Source: Bacillota bacterium
GTDB lineage: Bacteria; Bacillota; SHA-98; UBA4971
Direction of reading: 5' to 3'
Length of the DNA: 64,000 nt
NCBI GenBank assembly: GCA_024653485.1
Contig: JANLFY010000002.1
Coordinates: forward strand, 221,748-285,747
The notes beneath the pieces are model-generated. The model was not told the DNA's origin. It saw only the letters and a list, made by a program, of their open reading frames with translations, and made no database searches. Of the stretch, positions 9,258-18,118 are shown piece after piece. The number at the start of each line of letters is the position of its first letter. The first letter of the stretch is position 1. Both the position numbers and the translations under genes were made by a program.

Positions 9258-10592
9258 ATGTTCTCCGGCAAGCGGAAGACACTTGTGATGTTGGTCTGTG
9301 TCTTGGTGGCCTGTGCCGTCACGGGCGGGCTCGGAGGCAACGTGAGCGTAGCGGCGGACAAACCCATCGTCTTGAGGGTCCTCAACTATATGGATGCAAC
9401 GAGCCCTTCCGCGTACCGTGAGATCACGGAGGTTTGGGAGGCTTTCGAGAAGAACAACCCAGATATCAAGATCGAACGCGAAGACCTCTTCAACGAGCCG
9501 TTCCATCAGAAGACAGAGGCGTATGCAGCTGCGGGACAGCTGCCCGATGTGATGTACATGTGGCCGGGGGGAAGGTCGAGCACTCTCCATACCAAGCGTT
9601 TGGTGAAGGATCTCGCGCCTCTTCTCGGAGAAATGAGGAAGGAGTTCTCAGAGGCGGCGCTCGTGCCCCAGGCCGGCGGATATCTCGCCGAACTGCCTAT
9701 CGGCGTTACCGCGACTCACGTGCTATATGTCAACGCCAAGATGCTCCGCGAGATGGGACTCGCGCTTCCCAAGACCTATGATGAGCTGAAGGCGATGGTT
9801 CCGAAGTTGAAAGCCGCCGGCAAGGACGTCATTCTCATGGGAGCCCAGGACGATTGGGTGATGCAATCCTGCTTCTTCAGCATGATCGCCGGCCGGCTGT
9901 GCGGCGACAAGTTCATTGACGACGTGTTGGCGGGGAAGGCCAAGTTCACTGACGCTCCGTTCGTGAAAGCGCTCAAGTTCTACGAGTCGCTCTACGCGGA
10001 CGGAGTCCTCAGCAGGAAGATCCTGCAAACGCCGTACAACGAGGTGAACGGCCTGTTCGCCTCGGGCAAGGCTCCGTTCATGATCGACGGCGACTGGAAG
10101 GTGAGCAACTTCCTCACCGATCCCTCTACCGGCAGGGCCCTCATCCCGCCCGCGGAACAGAGGGACTACGTCATGACGGTGTTCCCGCAGATACCTGGCG
10201 AGATCAACCACAGCACCACGTCCTCTGTCCCGGGCGTGGGGTTCGGGATGAACGCCGAGATCCCGGCCGGGTCTGAGAAGGAGAAAGCCGCATGGAAGCT
10301 CATAATGTGGCTCACGTCTCCTGAGGTCCAAAGGATCCGCCTCGAGACCGGAGCGGCGTTCCCGTCGAGGAAGGGTGTGACCAGCGACAAGCTGGAGCCT
10401 CTGGCTCAGGAGCGGGCCCAGTTCTACGGGAGGTTCAGCGGCACGTATGTGCTGGACAACGCGTTGCACGCACAGGTGTACGGCCCGCTGAACGTGGGTC
10501 TCCAGGAGATCGGGCTTGGGATCTCCACTCCGGAGCAGGTGGCGGCGAAGGTGCAAAGAGCCCTTGAAAGCTGGAGGGCAACGCAGAAGTAA
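9258..10592 (+). CDS. ABC sugar transporter substrate-binding protein
   Basis: A 444-residue family 1 extracellular solute-binding protein. A signal peptide with hydrophobic core LVMLVCVLVACAVTGGL is followed by a two-lobed binding protein with LPDVMYMWPGG and a later FASGKAPFMIDGDWKV segment. AAGGAGGGAACGAC precedes the ATG. It should bind a sugar or amino-sugar outside the membrane and deliver it to the two permeases encoded downstream. A hairpin in the 285-base gap before the permeases probably gives higher receptor expression. No ATPase gene is present nearby, so a shared MsiK/UgpC-type ATPase elsewhere is expected. Confidence 0.93.
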   Translation: MFSGKRKTLVMLVCVLVACAVTGGLGGNVSVAADKPIVLRVLNYMDATSPSAYREITEVWEAFEKNNPDIKIEREDLFNEPFHQKTEAYAAAGQLPDVMYMWPGGRSSTLHTKRLVKDLAPLLGEMRKEFSEAALVPQAGGYLAELPIGVTATHVLYVNAKMLREMGLALPKTYDELKAMVPKLKAAGKDVILMGAQDDWVMQSCFFSMIAGRLCGDKFIDDVLAGKAKFTDAPFVKALKFYESLYADGVLSRKILQTPYNEVNGLFASGKAPFMIDGDWKVSNFLTDPSTGRALIPPAEQRDYVMTVFPQIPGEINHSTTSSVPGVGFGMNAEIPAGSEKEKAAWKLIMWLTSPEVQRIRLETGAAFPSRKGVTSDKLEPLAQERAQFYGRFSGTYVLDNALHAQVYGPLNVGLQEIGLGISTPEQVAAKVQRALESWRATQK

Positions 10593-10630
10593 CCGTTGGG
10601 GATGAGCGAGTGGATTCGTCGTCGGAGAGG

Positions 10631-10679
10631 GCCGGCGGGGTGGGCCTCGATGCGTAGACTACGAGGCTGCCCCGTCGGC
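10631..10679 (+). terminator. Intercistronic hairpin between ABC receptor and permease
   Basis: Outer stem 10631-10640 with 10670-10679 (10 bp, one G-U pair) encloses an inner stem CCTCG/CGAGG (10645-10649 with 10662-10666). There is no T-run. It fits the stabilising or attenuating hairpins often found after binding-protein genes. Confidence 0.55.
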
Positions 10680-10877
10680 GGCTCGGCGCGGCCCGTCGGT
10701 ACGGGGTCGGTACGGGAGGCAACAGGTTTCCGCGGCGCTCAGACCGGGTAGCGCGCGCACCGTCGCGAACCCTCTGGTTTACATGCGGGTCTGCAGGATA
10801 GGCTACCATGCGTGTGACGTGAGCTCGACTTGAGCCTGCAAGCTGGTCGACCATGTGGAGGCATGTGGAGGAAGCCT

Positions 10878-11813
10878 ATGATAAGGCAGAGACAGCCTAT
10901 GATAGGGCAGGGGAAGTGGAAAGTGGCAGAAGAGCGCCGCGCGTACCTCGTGCTGGTGCTGCCGGCCGTCATAGTGTACTGGCTGGTCATGACCTTCCCA
11001 ACGGTGTTCTCGGTGGCGTTGAGTCTCACCGATTACAACGGTGGGCGTCTCTTCAGCAGCGCCAATCCGGTCCATTTCGTCGGACTTGCTCACTACACGA
11101 GGATGTTCTCCGACCCGTACTTTTGGATCGCGCTGAAGAACAACTTCTTGATCGTCTTCATCTCTGTCTTCGGGCAGATCCCTCTCGGTTTCGTGCTCGC
11201 TTACATCCTGTTCAGGAAGCTCGTGAGAATGCCAGGCTTCTTTCAGACGATGATATACCTTCCATGCACCATATCCACGATAGTCGTCGGCATCCTCTGG
11301 CAGTCGTTCTTCTCGCCGTACGGGCCGTTTTCAGAGTTCATGCAGGCGGTTAGGCCAGGGTGGGAGAACACTCTGTTCATAAACCCGAGGACTGCCATGC
11401 TGCCTGTGCTTTTCGTGATGCTGTGGATGTACACAGGGACCTACCTTATCATTTTCCTGGCGAACCTGCAGAAGATCGAGCCTCACATCATAGAAGCCGC
11501 GCGGATCGACGGCGCGTCCGAAGGCCAGGTGCTGCGATACGTTATACTGCCGTCTCTGTCCGGGGTCGTCGTGACCTCGGCTATCCTTGCCATATCAGGC
11601 TCGCTGCAGAGCTTCAACCTGATCTTCGCCATGACCGGCGGCAACCCCGCAAGACGGACGTCCGTGCTCTCTCTTTACATGTATGACAACGCGTTCCGTG
11701 GCGCGCCGGACTATCCGCTGGCCAACGCCATATCGACGTTCATGGTGATCATCAGTTTTGCCCTGATCTTGGTCACGAAGACGATCGAGGGACGGTTTGG
11801 GGGTCGGGAATGA
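10878..11813 (+). CDS. ABC sugar transporter permease 1 (MalF type)
   Basis: An inner-membrane permease of about 311 residues with six predicted helices. The cytoplasmic EAA loop reads EAARIDGASEGQVLRYVILPSL and would contact the ATPase. ATG 10878 has GGAGGA 5 bases upstream; in-frame starts upstream at 10830 and 10863 are less well placed. It pairs with the second permease, which begins at 11810 and overlaps this stop codon by 4 bases, so the two are translationally coupled. No transport ATPase is encoded in this operon. Confidence 0.93.
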   Translation: MIRQRQPMIGQGKWKVAEERRAYLVLVLPAVIVYWLVMTFPTVFSVALSLTDYNGGRLFSSANPVHFVGLAHYTRMFSDPYFWIALKNNFLIVFISVFGQIPLGFVLAYILFRKLVRMPGFFQTMIYLPCTISTIVVGILWQSFFSPYGPFSEFMQAVRPGWENTLFINPRTAMLPVLFVMLWMYTGTYLIIFLANLQKIEPHIIEAARIDGASEGQVLRYVILPSLSGVVVTSAILAISGSLQSFNLIFAMTGGNPARRTSVLSLYMYDNAFRGAPDYPLANAISTFMVIISFALILVTKTIEGRFGGRE

Positions 11814-12679
11814 TGTGGGAGCCGTGCGCCGTGCCGAAGAGGCTTGTGGGGAGAGAGATTGGGCTCGCGGGCCGGATCCTGGTCTATCTCGTGTTGGTGG
11901 CGTTCACCGCGATGACGACGTACCCGATTATCTGGCTCGTGTTGAACTCATTCAAGACTACTCAGGAGTTCCAGGTGAACAGGCTTGGACTGCCACAGCA
12001 CTGGACCGTCGCGAACTATCCAAATGCCTGGCGTATCGGCGACTTTGGCGGGCTATTCCTCAACAGCTTGCTCTACACCAGCGTATCCACGGGGGCGATA
12101 GTAGTCATTTCGCTGGCGGCGTCATTTGCTTTCGCCAAACTCAGGTCTCGCGCGACGCCGTTCCTCTACGGCAGCTTCGTCATTGGGATTCTGCTGACGT
12201 TGCAATCCATAATGGTGCCGCTCTTCTTGATGGCCAGTGCCACGCATCTATACAACACTCGCCTTGGGGTCCTGATCCCGTATGTGGGAATAGGGCTTCC
12301 GTTGGGCGTGTACCTGTGCACGGAGTACATCAAGAGCATCCCCGACTCGATAATCGAGTCTGCCAGGATCGATGGCGCCAGTTATCTTAGGATCTTCGCC
12401 TCGATAGTCATGCCCATGGCGAGGCCCGTTGCGACTACACTTGCGATACTCAGCGTCACGAGCGTGTGGAACGAGTTCATGCTCATAAACATCCTCGTAT
12501 CAAAGAACTCCCTGAAGTCGCTTCCCGTGGGGATCCTGAAGTTCTCCGGCACGCTGTCGTCCGATTACGGAAAGCAGTTTGCCGCCCTTGTCATCGGGAT
12601 GCTTCCGATGCTTGCCTTTTACCTCATCTTTCGCAACCACATCACCAAGGGCGTGTCTGCAGGGGCGGTCAAAGGGTGA
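11810..12679 (+). CDS. ABC sugar transporter permease 2 (MalG type)
   Basis: A 289-residue permease with an N-terminal helix AGRILVYLVLVAFTAMTTYP, five further helices and the EAA loop ESARIDGASYLRIFASIVMPMARP. It overlaps the preceding permease by 4 bases, showing coupled translation, and completes the membrane part of the sugar importer. The gene order receptor-MalF-MalG is the usual one for CUT1 systems. The operon ends here; the next gene is 386 bases away. Confidence 0.93.
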   Translation: MMWEPCAVPKRLVGREIGLAGRILVYLVLVAFTAMTTYPIIWLVLNSFKTTQEFQVNRLGLPQHWTVANYPNAWRIGDFGGLFLNSLLYTSVSTGAIVVISLAASFAFAKLRSRATPFLYGSFVIGILLTLQSIMVPLFLMASATHLYNTRLGVLIPYVGIGLPLGVYLCTEYIKSIPDSIIESARIDGASYLRIFASIVMPMARPVATTLAILSVTSVWNEFMLINILVSKNSLKSLPVGILKFSGTLSSDYGKQFAALVIGMLPMLAFYLIFRNHITKGVSAGAVKG

Positions 12680-13065
12680 AGGAGGGCCTTGAGAAGCGTT
12701 GCCGAAAGCGTTCCTGAAAGCGTTGCCGACTCCGTGCGCGACCTCGGCGACTCGCGCTTGGACGAAGAGCCATGCCTTTGGCTGCGTGTCACGTCACCCG
12801 GGGACTCAAAAAACGCAGGAACGAGTGGCATTATGATATCCGGAGTGTAGCTCGGTGGAAGCTCCTTGACTCTCATATCCACCGCGAATTCGGGGTGGAA
12901 CGCGTCTTGTGGGGCATTCTGGCGCGTCCGGCGCGGTTGAATACAAAGAACTAGGGTTGGAATGCCAAGGGCCAGAGGCGAGTGTTGTATATTCCGGGTC
13001 GTTGACGTCTATTTGGTAGAGAGGTGGTTACCTACCCAGACTTGAATTGAGGGAGGAAGGCACCA
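12680..13065. other. Intergenic region, no gene recognised
   Basis: A 386-base gap containing short near-repeats of GAAAGCGTT/GAAGCGTTGCCGA at about 12691-12730. A TATATT that could be a -10 element lies at 12988-12993, without a good -35. GAGGGAGGAAGG just before 13066 is the ribosome binding site of the next gene. Confidence 0.4.
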
Positions 13066-14208
13066 ATGAGAAAACTGGTATCCCTGGCATTCTTATTCGC
13101 TCTTCTATTGACCGTTACCACAACGGCAAGCGCGAACGCTTTCAGTTTCAACCTCACGTTCTGGTCCCCCTCGACTAGTGGCGTGGACGAGGTAGGCGCG
13201 ATAGTGTACGGATGCCTCCATGACGACGCTACGGCTTCCTATAGCCGCCACGATACGACATACTGGCTAAGGCCCCGAGCAGGGGTGGGAAGCCTCCAAC
13301 CCATCCTCTCAGGTTCTATGCGCATGGGTTCCGACTGGGGCATATGCGGTTCCTACTGGTCTCACTCCGGAGAAGGTGTGATAGGCCCGGTTGTGCTCGC
13401 TGGGCCGTGGACTGACGAGGATGACCACTATGGTATGGTGATCAGCACGGACCCCAGGTACATCGTGGAAGGCTTCTCGGGAGGTGAGGATATCTCGGTG
13501 TCAGTCTGGAACTGGGACCATTATGACTACGATCTCGAGGAATGGGTCGGGAAATCCCTTGGGCTTTTCTTCGAGAGCTCCAAGAACGTCAGCCTCTCCT
13601 CGCTGGACCTTGGCGTTGAGCGGGAAATGGCGCTCTCCCACGATACTACATTTGCGGGTTTCGTCGGGATAAAGAGAGGGACCTGGTCAGCGGACAGCGA
13701 TCTTACCGCAGCAGACCTCGGAGGCACGTATGATACCTACCCGGAGGATTACGAGTTCAACTGGCAGCGGATCGTCAAGGCCGTTAATGCAACCATGTTC
13801 GGCCCCGCTGTATCTGTATCCGGCCACCTTCGCAAGGGGAACCTCGGGGTCGGGGCCAAAGTGGGATACGCGTACCTCCCCTGGGGAAACGCCACGCAGA
13901 CGGTGGACCGCACGAGCGCAAGAGATACGTACGCTGAGGGAAGCCTCATATCTAGAGAGGCTGGCGAGGCGTACTCATTCGAGCACGTGTTCTCGCCTTC
14001 AACGCAGGTTCTAGATCTCGAAGCCACGGTGACCTACAGGGTGACCGAGAATCTACTCGCGGCGGTGGGGCTCAAGAAGTCAACGTGGTATGAACTCCCG
14101 GCCATCCTCCATCTTGATGAGGTCTTCTGGAATTATGAGGCGTCTGCAGGCTCAACATCAACCGTATCGGTGGAAGGCATCACCGTCGGCTTGGTGTATT
14201 CCTTCTAG
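13066..14208 (+). CDS. Secreted beta-strand-rich protein, possible outer-membrane barrel
   Basis: A 380-residue protein with a clear signal peptide (hydrophobic core LAFLFALLLTVTTT, cleavage near ASANA). The mature part is rich in alternating Tyr/Trp/Gly segments, has few charged clusters and ends in GLVYSF. An aromatic last residue after a strand of alternating hydrophobic residues is the usual signal for Bam-assembled outer-membrane beta-barrels. I recognise no named family. If it is a porin or barrel, the host is diderm; an alternative is a secreted beta-sandwich or surface protein. A strong GAGGGAGGAAGG site and a following hairpin show a complete single-gene unit. The Asp/Tyr-rich segment near residue 150 is unlike its neighbours. 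Confidence 0.6.
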   Translation: MRKLVSLAFLFALLLTVTTTASANAFSFNLTFWSPSTSGVDEVGAIVYGCLHDDATASYSRHDTTYWLRPRAGVGSLQPILSGSMRMGSDWGICGSYWSHSGEGVIGPVVLAGPWTDEDDHYGMVISTDPRYIVEGFSGGEDISVSVWNWDHYDYDLEEWVGKSLGLFFESSKNVSLSSLDLGVEREMALSHDTTFAGFVGIKRGTWSADSDLTAADLGGTYDTYPEDYEFNWQRIVKAVNATMFGPAVSVSGHLRKGNLGVGAKVGYAYLPWGNATQTVDRTSARDTYAEGSLISREAGEAYSFEHVFSPSTQVLDLEATVTYRVTENLLAAVGLKKSTWYELPAILHLDEVFWNYEASAGSTSTVSVEGITVGLVYSF

Positions 14209-14552
14209 CGGGCGGGCGAGCTACATACTCTCGGCGGTAACAACAGTGTGAAGGCTCCCGTTCGAGGCAACCCGACAGGATCTATGGACTCGGGCAAGGG
14301 GCGGGGTGTGAGACAGCACCCGCCCCTTCTGCGCGAGGATGTCAGTCCCGCCAGATCAAGCGCCGACGCCGGCGACGCCACGTTGCACCCCGCTTGCCTG
14401 CGAAGCCACGCGATAGCGAGTCGCAAAGCATCACTCCCTAGCGTGTTGAGCCTGACCGCAACCCAATCGAGGTATTCCACGTCGTCCAGTGGGAGCTTGA
14501 AAGAAACGCGCACTAGTGGCTGAGGACGGAGAGAAGAGATGTCGCCAATCAT
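14205..14552 (-). CDS. Possible ribbon-helix-helix DNA-binding protein
   Basis: A minus-strand frame whose N-terminal 60 residues look like a CopG/MetJ-type ribbon-helix-helix domain: a strand VRVSFKLP, then VEYLDWVAVRL and GSDALRLAIAWL, which fits the strand-helix-helix pattern with the usual (R/G)S-x-ALR-x-A core. The rest (about 50 residues, Pro/Arg-rich) looks like non-coding read-through and overlaps the hairpin at 14296-14328. The original gene may therefore have lost its stop. The start ATG at 14552 has no good ribosome binding site. It could equally be a chance resemblance; no toxin partner is visible. Confidence 0.35.
   Translation of the reverse strand: MIGDISSLRPQPLVRVSFKLPLDDVEYLDWVAVRLNTLGSDALRLAIAWLRRQAGCNVASPASALDLAGLTSSRRRGGCCLTPRPLPESIDPVGLPRTGAFTLLLPPRVCSSPAR
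14296..14328 (+). terminator. Hairpin downstream of the barrel-like gene
   Basis: A 10-bp perfect GC-rich stem (14296-14305 with 14319-14328) with a 13-nt loop, then TCT. It lies 87 bases after the stop of the secreted protein gene and resembles a rho-independent terminator without a long T-run. Confidence 0.5.
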
Positions 14553-14912
14553 GAGTTGGTTCTTCGTCAACTTTGGTGTACACTCGTTGTGCCGCACTAA
14601 GTCGATGTGGAACGGCCGGGCCTCGGCGATGCGGGGTCGGCGACGCGGCATTAGCAGCCGACGACCGCGGCGAAGAGCGGACTCGTCCACGCCGGGGACT
14701 CCGGGTGCCACGGTCACTTCGCTTTCACGCCTGGCGACCCGTGGAAGCACGGTGGCACTCGGGCGAACACGCACGTAGTGGGCGATCCTTGCGCCAGCGG
14801 TGCTGTTGGGCCCATGCACAAGCATTCGCAGCAGTCGTGTCAAGCGCTCCGTACGCTGGGCGGGGCGTCTTGCCAGCAGGCCGAGTGGCTCAGAGAAGGT
14901 CCACTTAAAGAC

Positions 14913-14988
14913 TGGTGAGCCATCCGGGACTCGAACCCGGGACACCCGGATTAAAAGTCCGGTGCTCTACCAACTGAGCTAATGGCCC
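14913..14988 (-). tRNA. trnK: tRNA-Lys(UUU)
   Basis: The cloverleaf reads on the minus strand. The acceptor stem GGGCCAT pairs with ATGGCTC (one G-U), the anticodon stem CCGGA/TCCGG carries loop CTTTTAA with anticodon TTT, and the T-arm is CCCGGGTTCGAGTCCCGG. The 3' CCA is encoded (plus strand TGG at 14913-14915). Confidence 0.97.
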
Positions 14989-15650
14989 ACCTCAAGAATC
15001 GTGCTATACAATTCGCGTGATAGCGCGCGGACGCCCGTGCGACACATTACAATACTACCACAACCAAGCTGTGCTATCAAGGGCAGACCGCTGCCAGTAC
15101 GTGTCAGGAACCGCGTGGCGGTCCCGCTCGGTTTGAGAGTCGCACTCCTAGGTAGTCGGGTCACCCGGTACGAAGCATACTGGTTCCGTGGTCCCGTCGG
15201 TCCCGTCGCGTGTGGTTTGCAGCAGGCTGCAATGGGATCGGGAGCGCGTAGCGATTCTTGCGGCGGGGAAACGGTCGTGATGTCAGGGCCTCGGGCCAGC
15301 CCACTCCAGCCCACCGCCCACTGCCAATCGATACAGACGGTCTTTGCTATAATGATGGTAGCGACGTGAGAAAACCTTCGCGCCGCCTAAATGGTGGGCT
15401 GCCACTAGCCGTCATGGCACCGGGACGGCAACAACGACCGGAAAGTTCTTGTGACCAAGGGCGATGTCCCGCGGCGAAGTCCGGAGCGATTCTTGGAGGC
15501 CGGGGCTCCCAGCGTGTTGCGGCTTCTCATAGATACCGAAGCTCGAACTCAGAAACAGCGTCCGGTTTGAACGGTATACACGTGGAGTGCGCTCACAGTG
15601 CGCCTAGGCATCGTTTGGACATCGGCATTGGTTATCCATAGGCGTGTATC
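14989..15650. other. Intergenic region, no gene recognised
   Basis: A 662-base gap between tRNA-Lys and the P1 peptidase gene. It holds the candidate extended -10 promoter at 15345-15353. No open frame has a recognisable domain. The 300 bases after the promoter would form a long leader. Confidence 0.45.
15345..15353 (+). promoter_or_regulatory. Candidate extended -10 promoter
   Basis: TGCTATAAT is a perfect TGnTATAAT extended -10 element. The -35 position is poor, as allowed for extended -10 promoters. It would start a transcript about 290 bases before the P1 peptidase gene. Confidence 0.45.
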
Positions 15651-17237
15651 TTGACAGGCTCCCGAAGGGAGGCGAGGAGAATCACACACAAGGCTAGGCC
15701 AAGGGCGAGAGACATAGGGATCGACATCGGGGTGCTCCTCCCCGGGAAATTCAATGCCATCACGGACGTGGCGGGAGTCGGCGTCGGTCACGTTACATTG
15801 ACCGGCGGCGAGGGGAAACTGGTCCCGGGCAAAGGGCCGGTCCGCACTGGCGTCACTGTTGTATCGCCACACGAGGACAACTTGTTCGAGGAGAAGGTGC
15901 CGGCCGCTGCGTTCGCGCTCAATGCGTTCGGCAAGGCAATCGGGCTGGAGCAACTCAACGAGCTCGGAAACTTGGAAGCGCCCATAGCCCTCACCAACAC
16001 TTTGAATGCGCCCCTCGTGGCGGACGCGCTCATCGAGTGGGCTATTTCGCGGAACCCTGACATCGGGATTTCCACGAGCACAGTCAACCCCGTAGTGGGC
16101 GAGGTGAATGACGGCTATCTGAACGACATCCAGGGGCGCCATGTTCACAGGGAGCATGTCTTTGCGGCAATAGACCTCGCAGTGGAAAACGCGCGTGGCG
16201 CAACAGGGAAGACGACAGGGAGGATGGTAGGAGAAGAGACGGCAGAAGGGGCGGCATCCGAAGCCCACTGGGCGGCGCAGGGGGCGGACAAGACAGCACG
16301 ACGGACAGCGCCGGGGACGGACGGGATGGGAGCGGCGGTGCGAACAGAGGAGACAGCGCCCGCAGTCGCATCGGCGCGGGAGCGAGTGGGCGATACCCAG
16401 GCGGATGGCGCGGCCGGGGCTTGTGTCGCTGAGGGCTCCGTGGGAGCGGGGACGGGCGCGTGCTGCATGGGCTGGAAGGGCGGCATCGGCACGTCATCAC
16501 GGGTGCTGCCCGAGGCGCGGGGTGGATACACGCTCGGTGCTTTGGTCCTCACGAATTTCGGCGGAATACTCACTGTGAACGGCGCTCCTGTTGGACGCGA
16601 ACTCGGACGGTACGCCTTCAGCGGCGACTTCCCTTACGGGCCTCAGCCCGGCCCTCGGAGGCAGACTGAGGAGACGCGCCGGCTAGACGGAGAGGGGCCT
16701 TCTGCTGACATCCAGCACTTGGGCGGCTCTGTGATAGTGGTGCTTGCAACCGACGCGCCGCTTGACCATAGACAACTCGAGCGCCTCGCGAAAAGGGCGG
16801 GCCTGGGTCTTGCGCGCACGGGGTTTTTCAGCAGCAACGGCTCTGGTGACTTCTTCATCGCCTTCTCGACCGCTCGGCGCATTCCCCACCGGGCGCCGTT
16901 AGCACAGGATCTAACGGTGTTGAGCAACGACGCCATGTCCGCGTTGTTCTTGGCAGCCGTCGAGGCCACCGAGGAAGCGGTCGTAAACTCCATACTTCGA
17001 GCTACGACGGTTGTAGGGCGAGACGGGCACGTCGCGGAGGCTATTGACATCGATGATGTCGTCGCTGTCCTAAAAAAGTACAATGCCCTCGGCTGGCACA
17101 GAAGACTCCCACCGTGGGGGCACCAAAGAACGATCAGGTTCAGACCCTGGAGATGTCATACGCGGGCGGCGATCTGTCGATGGTCGTCTTACTGCCGAAG
17201 CCAGAGTGTGGGACCGGCAAACTCGAGGTCGCGTTGA
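15651..17237 (+). CDS. P1/DmpA-family aminopeptidase (S58) with internal insert and read-through tail
   Basis: A Ntn-type autoprocessing aminopeptidase. Family motifs seen: NAITDVAGVGVGHVT at the N-terminus, NTLNAPLVADA, STVNPVVGE, and the cleavage/nucleophile region GWKGGIGTSSRVLP, where the Ser after GT is the expected new N-terminal nucleophile. The C-terminal part has FFSSNGSGDFFIAFST. Usual length is about 350-380; here it is 528. The excess comes from an Ala/Gly/Glu-rich insert of roughly 95 residues just before the cleavage site and an Arg/Trp-rich tail after KKYNALG (about base 17090). That tail reads out of frame through serpin-like sequence, so the original stop seems lost. The TTG start at 15651 is uncertain. 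Members cleave N-terminal beta- or D-amino acids. Confidence 0.85.
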   Translation: MTGSRREARRITHKARPRARDIGIDIGVLLPGKFNAITDVAGVGVGHVTLTGGEGKLVPGKGPVRTGVTVVSPHEDNLFEEKVPAAAFALNAFGKAIGLEQLNELGNLEAPIALTNTLNAPLVADALIEWAISRNPDIGISTSTVNPVVGEVNDGYLNDIQGRHVHREHVFAAIDLAVENARGATGKTTGRMVGEETAEGAASEAHWAAQGADKTARRTAPGTDGMGAAVRTEETAPAVASARERVGDTQADGAAGACVAEGSVGAGTGACCMGWKGGIGTSSRVLPEARGGYTLGALVLTNFGGILTVNGAPVGRELGRYAFSGDFPYGPQPGPRRQTEETRRLDGEGPSADIQHLGGSVIVVLATDAPLDHRQLERLAKRAGLGLARTGFFSSNGSGDFFIAFSTARRIPHRAPLAQDLTVLSNDAMSALFLAAVEATEEAVVNSILRATTVVGRDGHVAEAIDIDDVVAVLKKYNALGWHRRLPPWGHQRTIRFRPWRCHTRAAICRWSSYCRSQSVGPANSRSR

Positions 17238-17245
17238 GCACCGAG
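17114..17245 (+). pseudogene. Serpin fragment
   Basis: In a frame different from the overlapping peptidase tail, the residues QTLEMSYAGGDLSMVVLLPK match the serpin core segment around strand s3A/s2B. Weaker similarity (LEVALSTELV) follows. Only about 40 residues of a protein of roughly 400 remain and no upstream serpin part is present. It looks like a leftover of a serpin gene joined to the 3' end of the P1 peptidase gene by deletion. Confidence 0.65.
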
Positions 17246-17374
17246 CTTGTCCGGTCCCATCTCGCCGCTTCAACCTGGGAACGGGAACAGGCTCCCCGGC
17301 GGCATTGGCTCGAACGGTGTGGTCGGGCGGGGTGAGGGTCAGAGTGAGGGTGAGGATGGGAGCGAGGATGGGGG

Positions 17375-18118
17375 CTAGGACGGGTGCGAGGGTGGCGGAA
17401 AGGGCGGGGGCGAGGGCAGGCGGCCAGGCGCGCTCTGCCAGTGTAGCGGCACGTACGCTTCCGTCGCAAGCCGCAGGCGTCTCTCCACGTCAGGCCAGTT
17501 TACCACGTTCCACCACGCCTTGATGTAATCGGCACGTCGGTTCTGGTAGTCCAGATAGTAGGCATGCTCCCAGACGTCCACCACCAGGACGGGTATCGTG
17601 CCCCACTGCGTCAAGTCCTCGTGCCTCCACGCTGTCAGGATCTCGAGCCGTCCCCACTGGGGCTGCCAGACGAGCACGCCCCACCCGGAACCTTCGACGT
17701 CCAGGGCTGCCCGGGAAAACTGTTCACGAAATGTCCGTACGCTCCCGAAATATGCTACGATGCGGTCTCGTACGAGCCCTGTGGGATCGCCGCCGCCTGA
17801 CGGACTCATGTTGGTCCAGTAAATACTGTGTAGTACGTGCCCCGAGCCATTGAATGCAAGCTCTCGTTCCCAGTATCGGACCAGAGAGAAATCCATCCGA
17901 GCTCTCTCGTCCACGAGCGCTAGCTCGGCGGTGTTAAGCCCCTCGACGTAGCCGGCATGGTGCCGGTCGTGATGGATCCGAAGCTGAGCCTCGCTGATGT
18001 AGGGTTCAAGCGCGTTGTACGCGTACGGAAGCGGCGGAAGCCGGTGTCCGCCTGGAGGCACACTCGGAATCCCTCCCCAGGCTTCAGTCTCCGGTCGATT
18101 GTCGTCCCGGATCATCAT
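17375..18118 (-). CDS. sod: Superoxide dismutase, Fe/Mn type
   Basis: A 247-residue Fe/Mn superoxide dismutase, minus strand. N-terminal helical hairpin LPPLPYAYNALEPYI and IHHDRHHAGYVEG supply the first metal His. HSIYWTNMSP supplies the second, and VVDVWEHAYYLDYQNRRADYI supplies the Asp and His. It converts superoxide to oxygen and peroxide in the cytoplasm. ATG 18118 follows AAGGGGTG; the frame is open upstream but that part is not SOD-like. A Pro/Pro-rich tail after the conserved C-terminus is atypical. It is transcribed alone, opposite to its neighbours. Confidence 0.95.
   Translation of the reverse strand: MMIRDDNRPETEAWGGIPSVPPGGHRLPPLPYAYNALEPYISEAQLRIHHDRHHAGYVEGLNTAELALVDERARMDFSLVRYWERELAFNGSGHVLHSIYWTNMSPSGGGDPTGLVRDRIVAYFGSVRTFREQFSRAALDVEGSGWGVLVWQPQWGRLEILTAWRHEDLTQWGTIPVLVVDVWEHAYYLDYQNRRADYIKAWWNVVNWPDVERRLRLATEAYVPLHWQSAPGRLPSPPPFPPPSHPS

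Noticed and set aside
9723..10556. 277-codon minus-strand frame opposite the sugar-binding protein
   Set aside because: It is an antisense shadow of a clear ABC receptor, with Arg/His/Leu-rich composition.
15370..15640. Possible riboswitch in the long leader of the P1 peptidase gene
   Set aside because: Several short stems can be drawn, but none of the conserved riboswitch consensus blocks that I know is present.
15549..16268. Long minus-strand frame opposite the P1 peptidase gene
   Set aside because: It is antisense to conserved peptidase motifs, has no recognisable domain, and arises from GC-rich codon bias.
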